Of a stretch of 64,000 nucleotides of DNA, positions 50,845 to 62,880 are shown one piece after another. Position 1 is the stretch's first letter, and each line of letters opens with the position of its first letter. The translations under genes and the position numbers were made by a program. The notes beneath the pieces are model-generated. The model saw only the letters and a list, made by a program, of their open reading frames with translations. It had not been told where the DNA came from and did no database searches. The stretch lies in contig JAKOON010000006.1 of NCBI GenBank assembly GCA_022577435.1, positions 3,349,001 through 3,413,000 on the forward strand. The letters run 5' to 3'. The DNA comes from Embiotoca jacksoni. Taxonomy: Eukaryota; Chordata; Actinopteri; Embiotocidae.

Positions 50845-51160
50845 TGCAGGGTGGAGCAGTGAGGTCAGTTTACAGGGTGAAAGACTCGGATTTGAATCCA
50901 ACGACTGACTCAGGCCTTTCTTTGTGGGATTTGCATGTCGTGCCCAGGTCTGTGTTGCTTTTCTCTGTGTTTTTGATACCTTAGATGACCTAGAAACATG
51001 CCTGCCAATATGAACAAGAGAGGTAAAGTGCATTTGTCTCTCCTTGCTTTGGCCCTTGATATACTGGCTACCTGTGAAGGGTGAACATCATGTTTAATGT
51101 ATGTTGGAATAGGCTCCAGCCTCCCATAACTCTGAACAGTTTTATTGAATAGATGGATGG
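50845..51160 (+). repeat. Decayed fish repeat with tRNA-like head (SINE-like)
   Basis: The left part reads GGTGGAGCAGTGAGGTCAGT and GGATTTGAATCCAACGACTG (tRNA-like A- and B-box remnants). The middle has TTTGTGGGATTTGCATGTCGT. The right part has TACTGGCTACCTGTGAAGGG, ATAGGCTCCAGCCTCCC and the terminal GATGGATGG. This is the full order of a repeat common in fish. It starts 487 bases after the end of the start-codon exon. Confidence 0.7.
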
Positions 51161-52666
51161 TAGGAAAATGACCTTAGTCCATTTTTTTTGTTTGTTGCCA
51201 AAAACAAAGTTGGGAGTAACGCTATGCAAACCACATTTGTCAAGATAACAGAAGACTGAATGGAGAACTTGCTGCAAGAATCAAACTTTTCACCTCACTG
51301 ACTAATAGTTTGTGTAATCGGTTCCCATTTTCTCTTTCTGTCAGTTGCTATTCCTTAATCAAGTGATTTCAAAAGAAGTTACAGCAGTGAGGGCATTAAA
51401 TGTTACATATCTGTTCGTGCTTGCGTTGATATTGTGACACTGACCACAGGATCACAACAGCCAGCGGCCCGCTAAAACCCTAATGTAGCCACCCGCTACC
51501 ACACCCTCGCTCAGGATTACTGTTGAAGCTCTCCAAGTGCCCTGCAGGCCGGCGGCGCTCATGTTAGGTCAGGTCCTGTTGAAGTAAACAACTCCGTGAG
51601 CACAGGGCAAGTTTCAGCCAACACAAGTAATGTTGTTTGATTTTCTTTCCCTGGAGGTCTGGATTACTGTTACTTTATTACTGTTGCTCTTCTAGCCAAG
51701 TGCCGGATGAACAGTTCGAGGCTTGAGCCCCTTGGCAATCACACATCGTAATTATTTCAGTGCTCATGATCCAGTAGAGTATAACGGATTGGGATATCTT
51801 ATCTGTGCTGTAGGTTTATTGCCGGCTGCAACCCGTGCCAGGATCATGATGCAGTGCAAAGATTGTGATAGAACTTAAAAAAAAAAACTCCAGAGTAACC
51901 GAGAATGATATCAACCCCCTTTTATTTATGTTTTCCAAATGAATATGTGCCAGCATCTGGATTGGCTTGTCTCCTTTTTGACTCCATTTGGATTCCCAGA
52001 AGTAACTTGACACCAATCTCGGATCATAACACCCACATTCTGCTCATTTACTGGTAGATGCAAAGGCGACACAATGTTGTCCTGTTTCGCCCTTTGAACA
52101 GTTTCATCACCCCGTGTGGAGACTTTACAACACGGCCCCCGGCCTTTCAGCTGACACAAGGAATATTTGCTCTGCGCTGTTGACCCAAGGCCGGTCTCTC
52201 ACTGGAGTGCTCCTCTCTGTTTACAGTGGGATGGAGGTGCAAGGTGTGTGTATGTGTTTATATGTTTTTGTACTCTGAATTACTTTAAAGTCACATGTAC
52301 AGAGTGGAGGTTAGAGAGTCAACCGGGACAGATTTATGGCGACGTTAAAGTTAGGCTAAAGGTAAAGTTAGAAGTGGACCTCACATGTGGAGTAATACAA
52401 GCCTGGAAGTGTGTGTGCGGCTGATATTTGGTAGTAGCTGCTCTGTGGTTTGGCCCGTTCCTTTTTTAAGCTTTAAATGTGATCCGCATTCTGCACATGC
52501 ACAGTGTGGTTTTCTTGGCATGCTGTGTTTTTGTGCCAGATGTCTGGGAGGGCAGAGGCATAGTGCTGCTGATGCAGGTTTCCACTTGATACTCTGTTGG
52601 TGGATGTGTGTGTGAGAGAGAGTGAACCGCAAGTACAGTAATGGATGAGCAAATGAGTGATAACAT

Positions 52667-53215
52667 TTAAAGGTCCCATATTCTACTCTTTTCTGACGTT
52701 TTATTTGCTAGTGTTGATGTGTGTAATTTTATTTTTGTGGTTATAAGTACCAAAAACATCTTAATATAGTTTTACATCTCCTCACTGAAGCATCTCTGGA
52801 GCTTTGCCAAGAAAAAGCATTTCTGTGTCGATGTCTTTTCGGCACCTTGATATCAATGACCCTGCTTTCTGATTGGCTGGCTCTTTTTTGAGTGACACAC
52901 GACCAGGTCAACCACAGGTTTGGTTTAGTCTCGTTTGTTAGCTTTGTGACAGAATGAGCGCTCCTCTGCATAAAAGGTTGGACAGTGGCACGTGTTGAGG
53001 GAGGACGTATGACATCCGTGTGAGTTTGTGACATCACAAACTTACTGGAAGTCCAAACCGCTCGTCCAAAAAGCACAGTGGCCTAATATAGGCTGTGTGC
53101 GTTGTCTCTGTGGACTCAGCATTTTGACACTTTCGCTGTATTTATAAAGCATCTAGACCTACTTTACATTTAAAACAGAAATAGAAACCTGAATTACACA
53201 ATGTGGTACCTTTAA
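52667..53215 (+). mobile_element. TTAA-flanked non-autonomous element, copy 2
   Basis: It begins TTAAAGGTCCCA and ends TGGTACCTTTAA, so the ends match as inverted repeats in 11 of 12 positions with TTAA outermost on both sides. It matches the reverse complement of 19588-20008. No coding frame. Confidence 0.7.
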
Positions 53216-53716
53216 GGGTTCTGCTCTAAAAGATGTTGTGTGCGTATATATACTTTGCTATGGCTGCTTTGATTCGTCTTCTTGTGGTGTTTCTTGGAAC
53301 ACAACCTGCGATAATTCATCAGTGTTGTTTTTCCAGCTTAATCTGCTGCCAAACAAATGTATTTTTGTGCTTAAATTATAATTTCGTGCTCTTATTTATC
53401 TCTTTTAGACCAAATGCCTTTGGTGTCAACTTTCAAAGGCTCCTTTTTTCACTTGTAATAACTGTTATTTCAACGACATATCGTCACACACCGTCATTAT
53501 TGACAAACTGCTTCACACTGTTTGTGTCTACCTGTTGCTCTGCCCGTGTCTGATACTCATGGTCACGCAATGTTTTGTATATTGCTCCCACTCACCGTGG
53601 TTTTGAACGTGAGCCAAGCAGCTCTCAGTCAGGAGTGACAGGTGGCTCCCCTCTGGCTCGCGTAGTGTTTGCAGCTCTTGCATAAAACCAGTTGGACTCT
53701 CAGTGTTGCTTTAGTC

Positions 53717-53869
53717 ATATTCAGCTCCAGTCATATCCAACACCAGCAACACGTGTGTGACACCAGCTGGACGTGGCATTTTCTCCATTACTTTCTCCAT
53801 TTGTATGCGTTTGCGCTCTCATATTCAGCTCCAACAACAACAAAGCGTGTCACCAGCTGGATATCCACT
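53717..53869 (+). repeat. Local direct duplication (two diverged units)
   Basis: ATATTCAGCTCCA...GTGTGACACCAGCTGGA at 53718-53772 recurs as ATATTCAGCTCCA...GTGTCACCAGCTGGA at 53821-53861. Confidence 0.6.
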
Positions 53870-55610
53870 CACGTGCCTCATAATTTCTTCCTTGCCTCTT
53901 CCACTTCTCTCTCGCCTCTCTGTTTGTTTTCATTCCAGTGTTATGAGTCTAGTGGCAGCTCCAGATTACATGTTTCTCTTGCTCAGATGGCAGGTTTGTA
54001 TTTAAAGTCGAACCAATATAGACCAGGCGGGACTGAATCACTCAGCTGGCTTCATCCACTCGCCCCATTCATGCAGCTGCGCTGAACTTTAAAGGCTGCA
54101 GTTAAACTTTTAACCATTTCATTGTTTGTTTTAACACACCGATCTACGTGTACAACACTGTGGACACTTACACTACTTGTATGCAGACGAGAGAGAGGAA
54201 AAAAAAAATGAACGCACGGATTGAATGCACATAAAACATGAAACAAAAACATGCTCACCGCCAGTTCTTAATCCAGTTATCTGAACAACCCCATGCTGCA
54301 TTTATAGGCATAAATATCAATCGCACCTTCAGCCTAAAAAATGAATTTGTTCAATCTCACTTATAGAAATATGGATGTTGTCAATGATATTAACAAGGCA
54401 AGTTAATTAAGGCAAGTTCCTTTTTAAAAATGTGGGTATTTCCATCCTTGAGACAAACAGGGGAGCATTATTTTTCCCTGAACTTCTAGTTGAGTGATGT
54501 GCCAATCTGTTTTCGTTCAGATATTACATTTATTTCATTATTTAAAGTCATGAGGAGGGAAGAACGAGAAGGAAGGGAGGGATCTTTCATGAGAGTTTTG
54601 ATGATTATATCAGTGAACATAAAGAGAGCCTTGTATGACGTGCAAAGATCAAAATTTGCCTTGAGGTGGTGTGTGAGGCACTCTGAGGCTGTTTTCAAGA
54701 GGGATCTTTGGTGCAAATTTTGTCTGTAAAATTCAAGTCTCATGAGGTTTGGTAAATCCTGGTATTAATTTGTAAGTGTTAAATTCTGCGGTAAAACCCC
54801 ACGTTTCTCTCCAACTGCTGGGAACTAGGTTGCTGTGACCCGGTTTGACTCTGGAAAAGTCCAAAAGGTCAGAAACCATCAGGAGCATGAGATTAAGTCA
54901 GATCAAATTGAATTTGAGTTGCACTCCCAAATGCTGCTTCTATTTTCAGCATCTTTGCTCATCTTGCTTTCTTCTGTGCTATTACTTTTTCCTCTCCTTT
55001 CCCCAGCTTGTGGCACACTTGGTTCATCACCCATAAAAATGATTTACTGATGCCAGGTGGTAAATTTACTCAGCCTCATTTGCACTCGTCCTGTGGTTTT
55101 CAAAAGGAAGTGCACACACACACTTTCCAGAAAACACAAGTGGATAATTTATGGAGCTCTGGTGGGTTCTGCTGAGAAACCGCCTCCTGTGAGGCAAATG
55201 TCACGACTGCTCTCTATTATGTTTTCCCTTTTTCGTTTTTAAAGTCCTGAAGGTCTCATCTGATAGAACATTAGTGGTTGAAGTCACTCCAGAAACTCTT
55301 TTTTTAAAACCACCACCTTTCCTCTCATAGTAAAGTTTTGGCAACTGTGTTTCAGTTTGGCATTTTACAATCTCTCTTGGGTGTAGAAATGTTCAGCAGT
55401 GGAGCAGCACCCTCAGGATTAGAGAGCAACATAGTGAAAAGAGTTCATACATCCTCAAAAGATGAGAGCTAAAGTCAAAAGATCAAGCTTTGCACAACTT
55501 TCTCCATCTGGCAACTTAAATCGAGATTTTTATATCTAAAAAAATCAGAGACAGAAATAAAGTTAAAAAATGTCTTGTCACTTAAACTGCTGAATGAGTG
55601 AATCTAAAAG

Positions 55611-55859
55611 TAGGGATGCACCAATACAATATGCTGTCGGTATCAATGCCGATATTGAGTGTCCCTGTCATAGTTTGTAATGCTGCAGCTATCCCTGGCC
55701 TTCTGTTGCCTAACCCCACACCTTGCGTTGGCGTTACACAAATCTTCTATTTCGGCAAAACACTGGGATTGGATTGGTGTTATGTTTATCAACATATCTC
55801 TTGAGATAAGGATCCAGGGTCGGTATCGGGAGAGAGAAAGTTGGATTGGTGCATCCCTA
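55611..55859. mobile_element. hAT-like MITE, complete, 249 bp
   Basis: Perfect 15-base terminal inverted repeats: TAGGGATGCACCAAT at 55611-55625 and its reverse complement at 55845-55859. Flanking octamers TCTAAAAG and TCTGCAGG agree at 5 of 8 positions, which could be a decayed 8-bp target duplication. It has no coding capacity. The ends match fish non-autonomous hAT elements as I know them. Confidence 0.8.
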
Positions 55860-56284
55860 TCTGCAGGTCCTTGTGCTGCACTATATTGACATACAAATGT
55901 ATATATGAATTCAAACTCGGTTCGTAGTCGTCCGCATACATTGATACCTTTTCTTGTTAGTTTTAAAGATTGCAACTGGTGTGAACAATCTCCTGCGCTC
56001 AACTTTTCCCTGCGCTTTCAGTCGAGGTGAACAAGTGCATCATCCAAGAAAAAAGGGCAGAGGGTTTATGCAGAGTAGGGAGACGTTGCAGCTGGAGTCG
56101 GGCACCAATTTCCCTGATGCAGACTCAGAGGTTAGAAGGCGGGCGGGGGAATCAATAGCTCTGGCAAGATTGCAGGCAGCCACTCCTCTACTTTGTAACA
56201 CTGTCACGTTGGTGGATTGAATGGACAGCATTGTGCTGACATAACTGGGGAGGATCTGTCTGAAATTACAGGCGTCACCTGGCC

Positions 56285-56595
56285 TGTGTGTGCGCGTGTT
56301 TGTGTGTGTGCGCGTACTTGTCCAACTATCTTTGTGAGGAGTTTGGACATTTTGGCCAGTAAACACTTTCACACACCACTTCAGATGTTCTGTTTGAGGG
56401 TTTCAAACCATCATTTCCAAGGTCCTCGTGAAGGTCAGGTGTTCGGTGTGGGTTGAGGTTAAGGTTAGGCATGAATACATTATGGTTAGGTTCAGGGTTA
56501 GGGTTTGGGTTCGGGTGTCCACAATGAATGGAAGTCACTGTATTGTCCTAACACGGATAGCTGCACAAATCTGTGTTTGTGTGCGTGTGTATGCC
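56285..56595 (+). repeat. Fish repeat with inverted ends and telomere-like core
   Basis: The left end ACTTGTCCAACTATCTTTGT and the right end TAGCTGCACAAATCTGTG (after TCCTAACACGGA) are imperfect inverted repeats. The core 56454-56514 contains GGTTAAGGTTAGG, GGTTAGGTTCAGGGTTAGGG and TTGGGTTCGGG, i.e. degenerate TTAGGG units. GT-rich text flanks both sides, as is usual for this family in fish. Confidence 0.65.
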
Positions 56596-59500
56596 TTTTA
56601 TCTGTCTTTTCACTCTAAATATGTCTGAGGAGTTTTATTCAGAGTCTGCAGTTACTCCTATTTGTTTTTATTTATGTGGCCAAAGAAGATGAATTCAGTT
56701 TACCACCAAGATACCTAAAAATGCAGGTCACTCTGTTCTTTCAGGTGAAATATTGTAGGAGTGAGAGCGTAATCCTTACCTGCTTCAGGAAATGACCCCA
56801 AAACACAATGTTCTTGGTTATTAGAAAACAGTACTTGATATTTGATATTCAGCTGCTGAAGCCTAGTTTAGTATTTGTCCAATGCAGGCTACCTGTGACT
56901 GTTGTTTTGAAGCTTTGGTTTGCTGCGTAAACCTTAACATTAACCAGACTTTTTTTAATTCACTTAATTAAACTGTGTTGCAGTGAGTCATCGCAAACCA
57001 TAATTCATATCCATGAGGACGCGACGAGTTAAAGGCCATGCTGAAACAATCGGAGCGAGACTGGTTTCTTTGAGGAGGCCACAAGCACAGACGTGCAGGA
57101 TTGGCTTCGCTCCAACGTAGTCATAAAATGTCCCGTCTTTCATTCCCACAGGATGACGTGCAAAGGATTTAAGTGTCACCTGTGTCTGCAACAATACTTT
57201 CAGCAGAAACAATGGAATTTTAACAAAAGGAAACTCTCTGCAAGTCTGATGACACCAAGCTCTTGGAAGACTATAAGAGTCTGGAGAAAAGTTTTTGTCG
57301 TGTTTTGGAGAATGTGACTCAGATGATCTACAATATGCATGTGAAAATGAATTTTGTTCACCAACTACTGAAAATGAAGTAGTGAGAAAGTACTTTGGCA
57401 TGAATCCTGGCAGTGCAGTTTGTCTCTAGATGACCCAGACTGTCCTGCATAAGCAATCAAAAGACAATATTTTCTCCAAGAACCATTCAAGTAATGAAAT
57501 AAAGACCTCTTATGTGTTCAGATGGACGAGCGTTGGATTTTTCAAACTGAACTATTTTTTTTACTTTATACAAGTAGTTTCTCCACTTTCAGATTTGGAC
57601 TTTTCCACAGAAGAGCTGGCTGAGCTCCAATCTGCGCGTTGACTTAATACTTTCAAGACCGCTGCATTTCCATTTTGAAAGATTAGCTTTTGCCATTTCA
57701 GAGCAGTCACAGAAACACTTCCCCATTTCTCTGATTAGATCATCTTTTTTTCTCCACTAAGTGTAGAAACCTGCTTGGCCTGGTTATCTGTCAGGGATTT
57801 TATTGTGGCGGGGTAGAGGATGGATATTTGGGTAATTTTCCACTCCAGAGGTGAACGCACTGTAACTGTAATGATGAAACCTCTATTTTTAGGTTTACCT
57901 GAATTCCTCTCTCTGGGTCAAATGGATGTCGTGATTAAAGGGTGAGCAGTCGTGCAACAGAAGCTAAAAAAAAAAAAAAAAAACACTCACAATGTGATGT
58001 TGTTTTCATTGCTGCAGATGTGGGGGTTTTGTGGAAATATCAATGATACGATCCACTTTAGGTCCCTGTATTAATCTGTTTAGATGATGGGAATCAAATC
58101 CCTGCTGTCATAATCTTTTTTGGGAATACACACAAATTGTAGAGCAGATGCCTGCTGGTGTGGGCATGTGTTTCTTGATGTGTGTATTTTTGTTATGCTC
58201 CTTGTGTGCTTTTTAGTTTTCCCTCCAAAATAACTGCAAGTCCATTGTTCATGTGTGCTGTCTGAAGGTTATGTTTTCACAGTTCAATCTGCGCGTGTCG
58301 GGAGTTACAACAAACAATGAATGAATTTAAAGTGGCTGTAATCTATTTTTATATTAACAATGGAGAATCGTCACCCAATTCTATAATTGCACTTTGCTCT
58401 GGACCTTTTCAGCTCATTTCTTTGGTTTTACGAGCCTTCAACTTGACTGTTTTGGTTCAGCATCACTGATTTCACTGCTATGTTTTCAGTTTGCAGGCAG
58501 CTGTTTGCGAGCTGTTGAACGTAGTGGAGGATTCAGCTGCTAACGAGCCTCGTATCTCCTTGAGTACTCAGTGAAGACCAAAAACAATAAAAAAAAAAAA
58601 GAGAAAAATATTTGACTTATCATCATGAAATGTCCTGAAACACAACTCCTAATGCATACCAATGTTTTGTTTGTGTCCTCTGGGTGTTTAAATAAGCCTG
58701 TTTGCCATATCGGTGTCAGCGTCACAGCTTGCACTGCTGATCCCAAGTGGCCAATTCATTTGTGCATGTTTAATTTGTACCAACTGATGAGATTTTTAAT
58801 TCATGTCTGTTGTCATTTTGCCGTACCAGTATGCCGGAGTAGTGAGAATTCTCCAGCACAGACTAAAAACAAAGAGCTTTGTCGCCACAGAATCTGCCTG
58901 AATGACAAGTGTCCGTGCTCCGGCTCCAACAAACTGGGCCTTTAGGGCCGTGGATCTAATGTCAGTTTGATGACACAACAGGCTCCGAAGCACAACAACA
59001 ACAACAACTTGAAACAAAAAAGCCCTGACCCACCGCTGTCAGACATCCGCAAACGACCGGTTACCACAGCAACCTCACCACCAGGGATGGAGGAATGTCT
59101 GGCCGGGGCTCAGAACCAGCAGTGCTCCGGGACTGTATATGTCCTGACACACACGGGGGAGGGGGGTTGCTCCAGTTCCAACAAAACACACCCGCAAGGG
59201 GGGTGGCAAAGAAAAAGGGAAGTTAAGTGTCAGAAATGGGTTTTTTTAGCATTGATGCTGCTCCACTGGGAGTATGTTGATGGTTGCATAAGCACCGAGA
59301 TGAAATGAAAGCATGAATGTTGGATGTTGCCCTGCTCGAGGTGTCATCGTGTGGAAACGGTGTCATGGCCTATTTTCGCTCTCACTCTCTGCAAGTTTTG
59401 CCGCAGGTGTCCGTCACTGCTGTTAAATTTCCACCAGGAAATTTAAAGTGGACTCACAGTATGTCAGGAATTGTCATTTAAGTCAATGATGAGGTGAAGA

Positions 59501-60094
59501 TGTCTCAGAGCCAAGACCAAATGAAATGAGAGGAAAGTACTTTGGACCAAAACAGGCAGTGGTGTACTCATTTTGTCAAATGATAGAAGCCTTAAGCAGT
59601 AGCAGACAGAAACGTTGTGTACCGACAGGATGTCCATACTTCCCAATGGGATTTTAATGAATTAGTTCATGATCGGAGATATAAAAGTGAACCAGATGGA
59701 TGACATGAAGTCAGAAAGTGCTCTCGAGGGGTGATTCTGAGTCAATATCTGTGCAAAAGCGATATATATTTAACATCAACCATGGCAACAATACTTCTCC
59801 TGTGTGCTATGTTGACAATGTAGAGAATAACTAATTAACCAGAGACAACTCCACTCAGCTTTAAAGTTTATTGTCACTCGCCTCCAGTTTGTTGCTCGTT
59901 TTCACACATTTTGAACATTTTGTCTTTTATTATTGATTCCTTAGCTGATACACAGGTGTCAACTTTATCTGGAGGGCTATTTGAATGTAGCCTGCTATTA
60001 GCAGACCCAAATTCACGGCATGAATAGACAGGGTCTGGTCATGCTCTATTGGAGATTGTTTCCAGTCATTGCATCCAAAGGGGCGCTGACGTCG

Positions 60095-60328
60095 CGTACA
60101 TTTTTTTAAACAGTTGAAGGAGCCTTTAACCAATCAGCTTTGACCTCTATTTGATTGTTGTGCAACAAAACTCCCCCACCTCTATTGTTGAACATGTAAA
60201 ACCAAACGCTTGACTTCAACATCACCCCGCTGGTCCCTGATTGGTCCAAACCTTCTATAGTGGCTGAGCAAACCTCCATATATACAGGGTTTCCAGAGTA
60301 TAATCGCTGGAAGACTGACGCTGTGAGC
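60095..60328 (+). repeat. Interspersed repeat with CCAATCAG core, copy B
   Basis: It shares ordered blocks with 11971-12214: TTTTTTTAAACAGTTGAAGG..CTTTAACCAATCAG, and TATAATCGCTGGAAGACTGACGCTGTGAG at the right end. Same orientation as copy A. Confidence 0.5.
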
Positions 60329-61970
60329 TATAGGTGGGCGGAGCCGGGCTAATTTAAATGACCTGGTTTGCTACAAGGTTACCTTGCGAGGCTGGATTCA
60401 CGAGATCATGCAAGACTCCATCTTATCAGTCCTCCAGTAAAGTGTGTGTGGCTGAACCACAGTGGTTCAGACCCATCGGCGTTTTTTGAGGACCTACTGG
60501 CAGGTTTAGTTGTGATGACGGCGAGAAGCAACTGTTTGTTCAAAGACAACAATGATCTGATTCTTTGAAGTTTTGTCGGTGATGGACACGATTGATGTGA
60601 TCACTTACCAAGTATTTTTTTCAAAGTACCTACTCTTTTCTAAAACAGTTTCCAAAGACGACTTCTGAGATGGTTCTGTCTGAGCAACCATTTGACGGGT
60701 CGTCATAGTTACAGGTTGTATTGCAGAAACCAAATAACAATAAAAAAAAAAAACACCAATTTTTCTGGCTGACGAGATCGATTCAATACATCTTAAACCC
60801 ACAAATGTTGGGACTATAACTTCTGTAAACATGCACTACATACAGTATACGGTATATAATGTGTGTCTGATTGGGTCTACAGTTTGAAATCCTTTGTACT
60901 GGTCACCGCTTTAATTACATAAGCAGGTGGAGAAGGAGAATGTGCATCCTGAGCGGTTAACAGCCTTATTAAGATCATCAGGGGATGCGTGTCGTGCCTC
61001 AACTGTTCTTACTCGCTGCAGCCTCAGTCTGAAGGTATCTGTATGAATGAAGCCCGTCTGCAGTTCAAACACGTCAGACAGACTGTGATGCTCTCAGTTG
61101 TGATTTTCATGTTCACTGAGAAATCCTGCGATTGCTGTTTTGAGCTTTTGGTTCATGAGCTGCCGCTATAAGAGGAACATTCGCTCTGAGGGAAAATGAA
61201 AGCATACAATCACCCAGTACTGTATATGATGTCACCTGTGTGTATGTGTGGTCTTGCATAAGAGATTGTTGTATACTGTGTCTGCGGATTCATAAGATGA
61301 CTGTAGTCTGAACATGAGGATTAGACATGCGTACACTCTCTCCCAGTCGCAGCCAGCAGCCAATCATAACGCAAGCTGTGAGCCAGCCATACGGCCAACC
61401 CTGACACAGCTTGTTGAGGGGCTAGCCAATCAGAGCGCAGCTTCATAGAGCGCCTTTAGGATGATTCAGATTGACACCCAAGCATGTGGTCTAATCTGCG
61501 ATTAACACATCTCCCTCGATCTTCCCGTCTTTACTCCCACTCTTCTGTCCCTCTTAACGTTCCCACATGTTTTCGCACTTTCATTTCTGCTACCATTAAT
61601 CCTCTGCTTTCTCCTCCCTCCCACTTTCATCTGTCTCGCCATCCCCTTTCCGAGTCTTTTACGTTTTTATGATTTCGCTACAGTTTGAGATTACTAATGT
61701 ACCTGAAGCTCCATCTTCAAAGTGAAATGAATTTGTCTTCTTTACTATTTAAGCTGCAGAACTCCCGATCAAAGCATCCTATCATGAGCTCAAAGTAAAG
61801 TCCTGGAAGATTTGATATTCATGTGCAGCATACAGATATTTGTAAAGAGATGTTAATTTTGCTTGATAACGTGCTCAAATAGCCTTCTTAATGTGCTTAT
61901 TCCTTTTACATTGAGGTCAATTTCAGATCTGTAGTTCTTGACACATTTTCTTTGTCTTCTTCTCTGTCAG

Positions 61971-62109
61971 GCTTTCAAGGAGGAGTTGGAGAGTCTGATC
62001 CAGGAGCAGCAGCGAAAAGGGAACAACCCCACTGGCCTGCTGGCTCTCCGGCAGATCGCAGACTTCTTCATGGCCAGCTCCGTGGCCGGCTTCAGCACTT
62101 CCCCCCTCA
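61971..62109 (+). CDS. add3: add3 coding exon (residues 66-111, plus one base of codon 112)
   Basis: The acceptor is a long pyrimidine tract with AG at 61969-61970, and the donor is GTGAGT at 62110-62115. The 139-base exon enters in phase 0 and leaves one base of the next codon. It begins AFKEELESLIQEQ, followed by KGNNPTGLLALRQIADFFM, which is the conserved adducin stretch GxNPTGLLALxQIAD. It ends in a serine-rich segment (GFSTSPL). The segment lies just before the class II aldolase-like head domain. The split serine codon, A here and GT in the next exon, joins as AGT and reads into LGMVTPIND as expected for the family. That agreement fixes the donor one base before the alternative position. 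Confidence 0.95.
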
Positions 62110-62728
62110 GTGAGTGCTTACTGTGCTGCAGCCCGTTACGCCGGACAGCCAGACACTAACATCCAGCCAAACATGCCACCCGATGCCCAGGGTGCAACCA
62201 CTTTGAACTGCCCTGAAAAACAAAAACACAGCCTCAAAATTGGAAAACAGGAGATTCATACCCAAACATGAGCTTTGTGTGCTGAAGGGCATAAATACTC
62301 TTAGACGACCAAACCCCAGACTCCGGAAGAGCCGTGCATATTTCCTCGGGTTTTGATCCTTCGTGAGTTCTGTCCAGGAGTCCATATGTGAAGTCTGCTT
62401 CCAATCACAGCGCTGGAATGCACAACTGATGCTGAATTACACGTCGACGACGATAATGGCAGTTAATTTTAGGTCTTCCCTAAAATGTACTCGTAATGAG
62501 AAGGTGTCAAACAAAGTACTAAAGGATGGAGTATTGTTTGCATCGCCTCACTGTGTAAATTAGGAGTCCAATGTGGTGACAGATGTGTCAGATACATCCT
62601 TAGATAGAAAATCAGATGTTGGATACAGCTGCCTGATCCCGAGGAATACCACCTGATCCGCAAACAGCGTTTTTAATGTACGTTTTTTTCTCTCTTTGAT
62701 TTAACTCTGATCTTCCATGATTATTTAG
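62110..62728 (+). other. add3: add3 intron (619 bp)
   Basis: The donor is GTGAGT and the acceptor TTATTTAG. Nothing else is seen in it. Confidence 0.95.
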
Positions 62729-62880
62729 GTCTGGGGATGGTCACTCCCATCAACGACATGTACGGAGTGGAGTCGACCACTATGGTGAAAGGGGAGAAGA
62801 TGACGCGCTGTAAACTGGCCAGCCTCTACAGACTGGTGGACCTGTTCAGCTGGGCGCACTTCGCCAACTCGTACATCACA
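62729..62880 (+). CDS. add3: add3 coding exon (rest of codon 112 to residue 162)
   Basis: The acceptor AG is at 62727-62728 and the donor GTAAGA at 62881. The 152-base exon enters in phase 1 and ends in phase 0. It encodes SLGMVTPINDMYGVESTTM, then KGEKMTRCKLASLYRLVDLF and SWAHFANSYIT. The stretch RCKLASLYRLVDLFSWAH is the start of the adducin head domain, which has the class II aldolase fold but is not known to be catalytic in adducins; this domain supports oligomerisation. The exon is 618 bases downstream of the previous one's end, across a short intron, in contrast with the 11.6 kb intron before that. Confidence 0.95.

Larger units (their letters stand above)
50358..61970 (+). other. add3: add3 intron between first and second coding exons
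   Basis: The donor is GTAAGT and the acceptor CTGTCAG. It is 11.6 kb long and contains the SINE-like, TTAA-flanked, hAT-like and telomere-motif repeats listed below. I see nothing supportable in 51,160-52,660, 53,900-55,600, 56,600-60,080 and 60,340-61,960 apart from poly-A runs. Confidence 0.9.

Noticed and set aside
53669..54085. 138-codon + strand frame in the intron
   Set aside because: Low-complexity serine, histidine and threonine content; overlaps the local duplication; no family match.
56988..57401. 137-codon minus-strand open frame in the 11.6 kb intron
   Set aside because: No family resemblance, and the + strand also has an overlapping open frame. I could not find transposase or other motifs in it.
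58625..58945. 106-codon frame with many cysteines
   Set aside because: Cysteines are scattered without a known spacing; no signal peptide; likely chance.
61350..61450. Two CCAATCA boxes about 75 bases apart considered as an intronic promoter
   Set aside because: No downstream exon-like sequence or other core motif; CCAATCA is frequent in the repeats of this window.
62110..62159. Read-through of the second coding exon to the stop at 62157-62159
   Set aside because: The GTGAGT donor at 62110 and the exact join to LGMVTPIND in the next exon show that it is intron.
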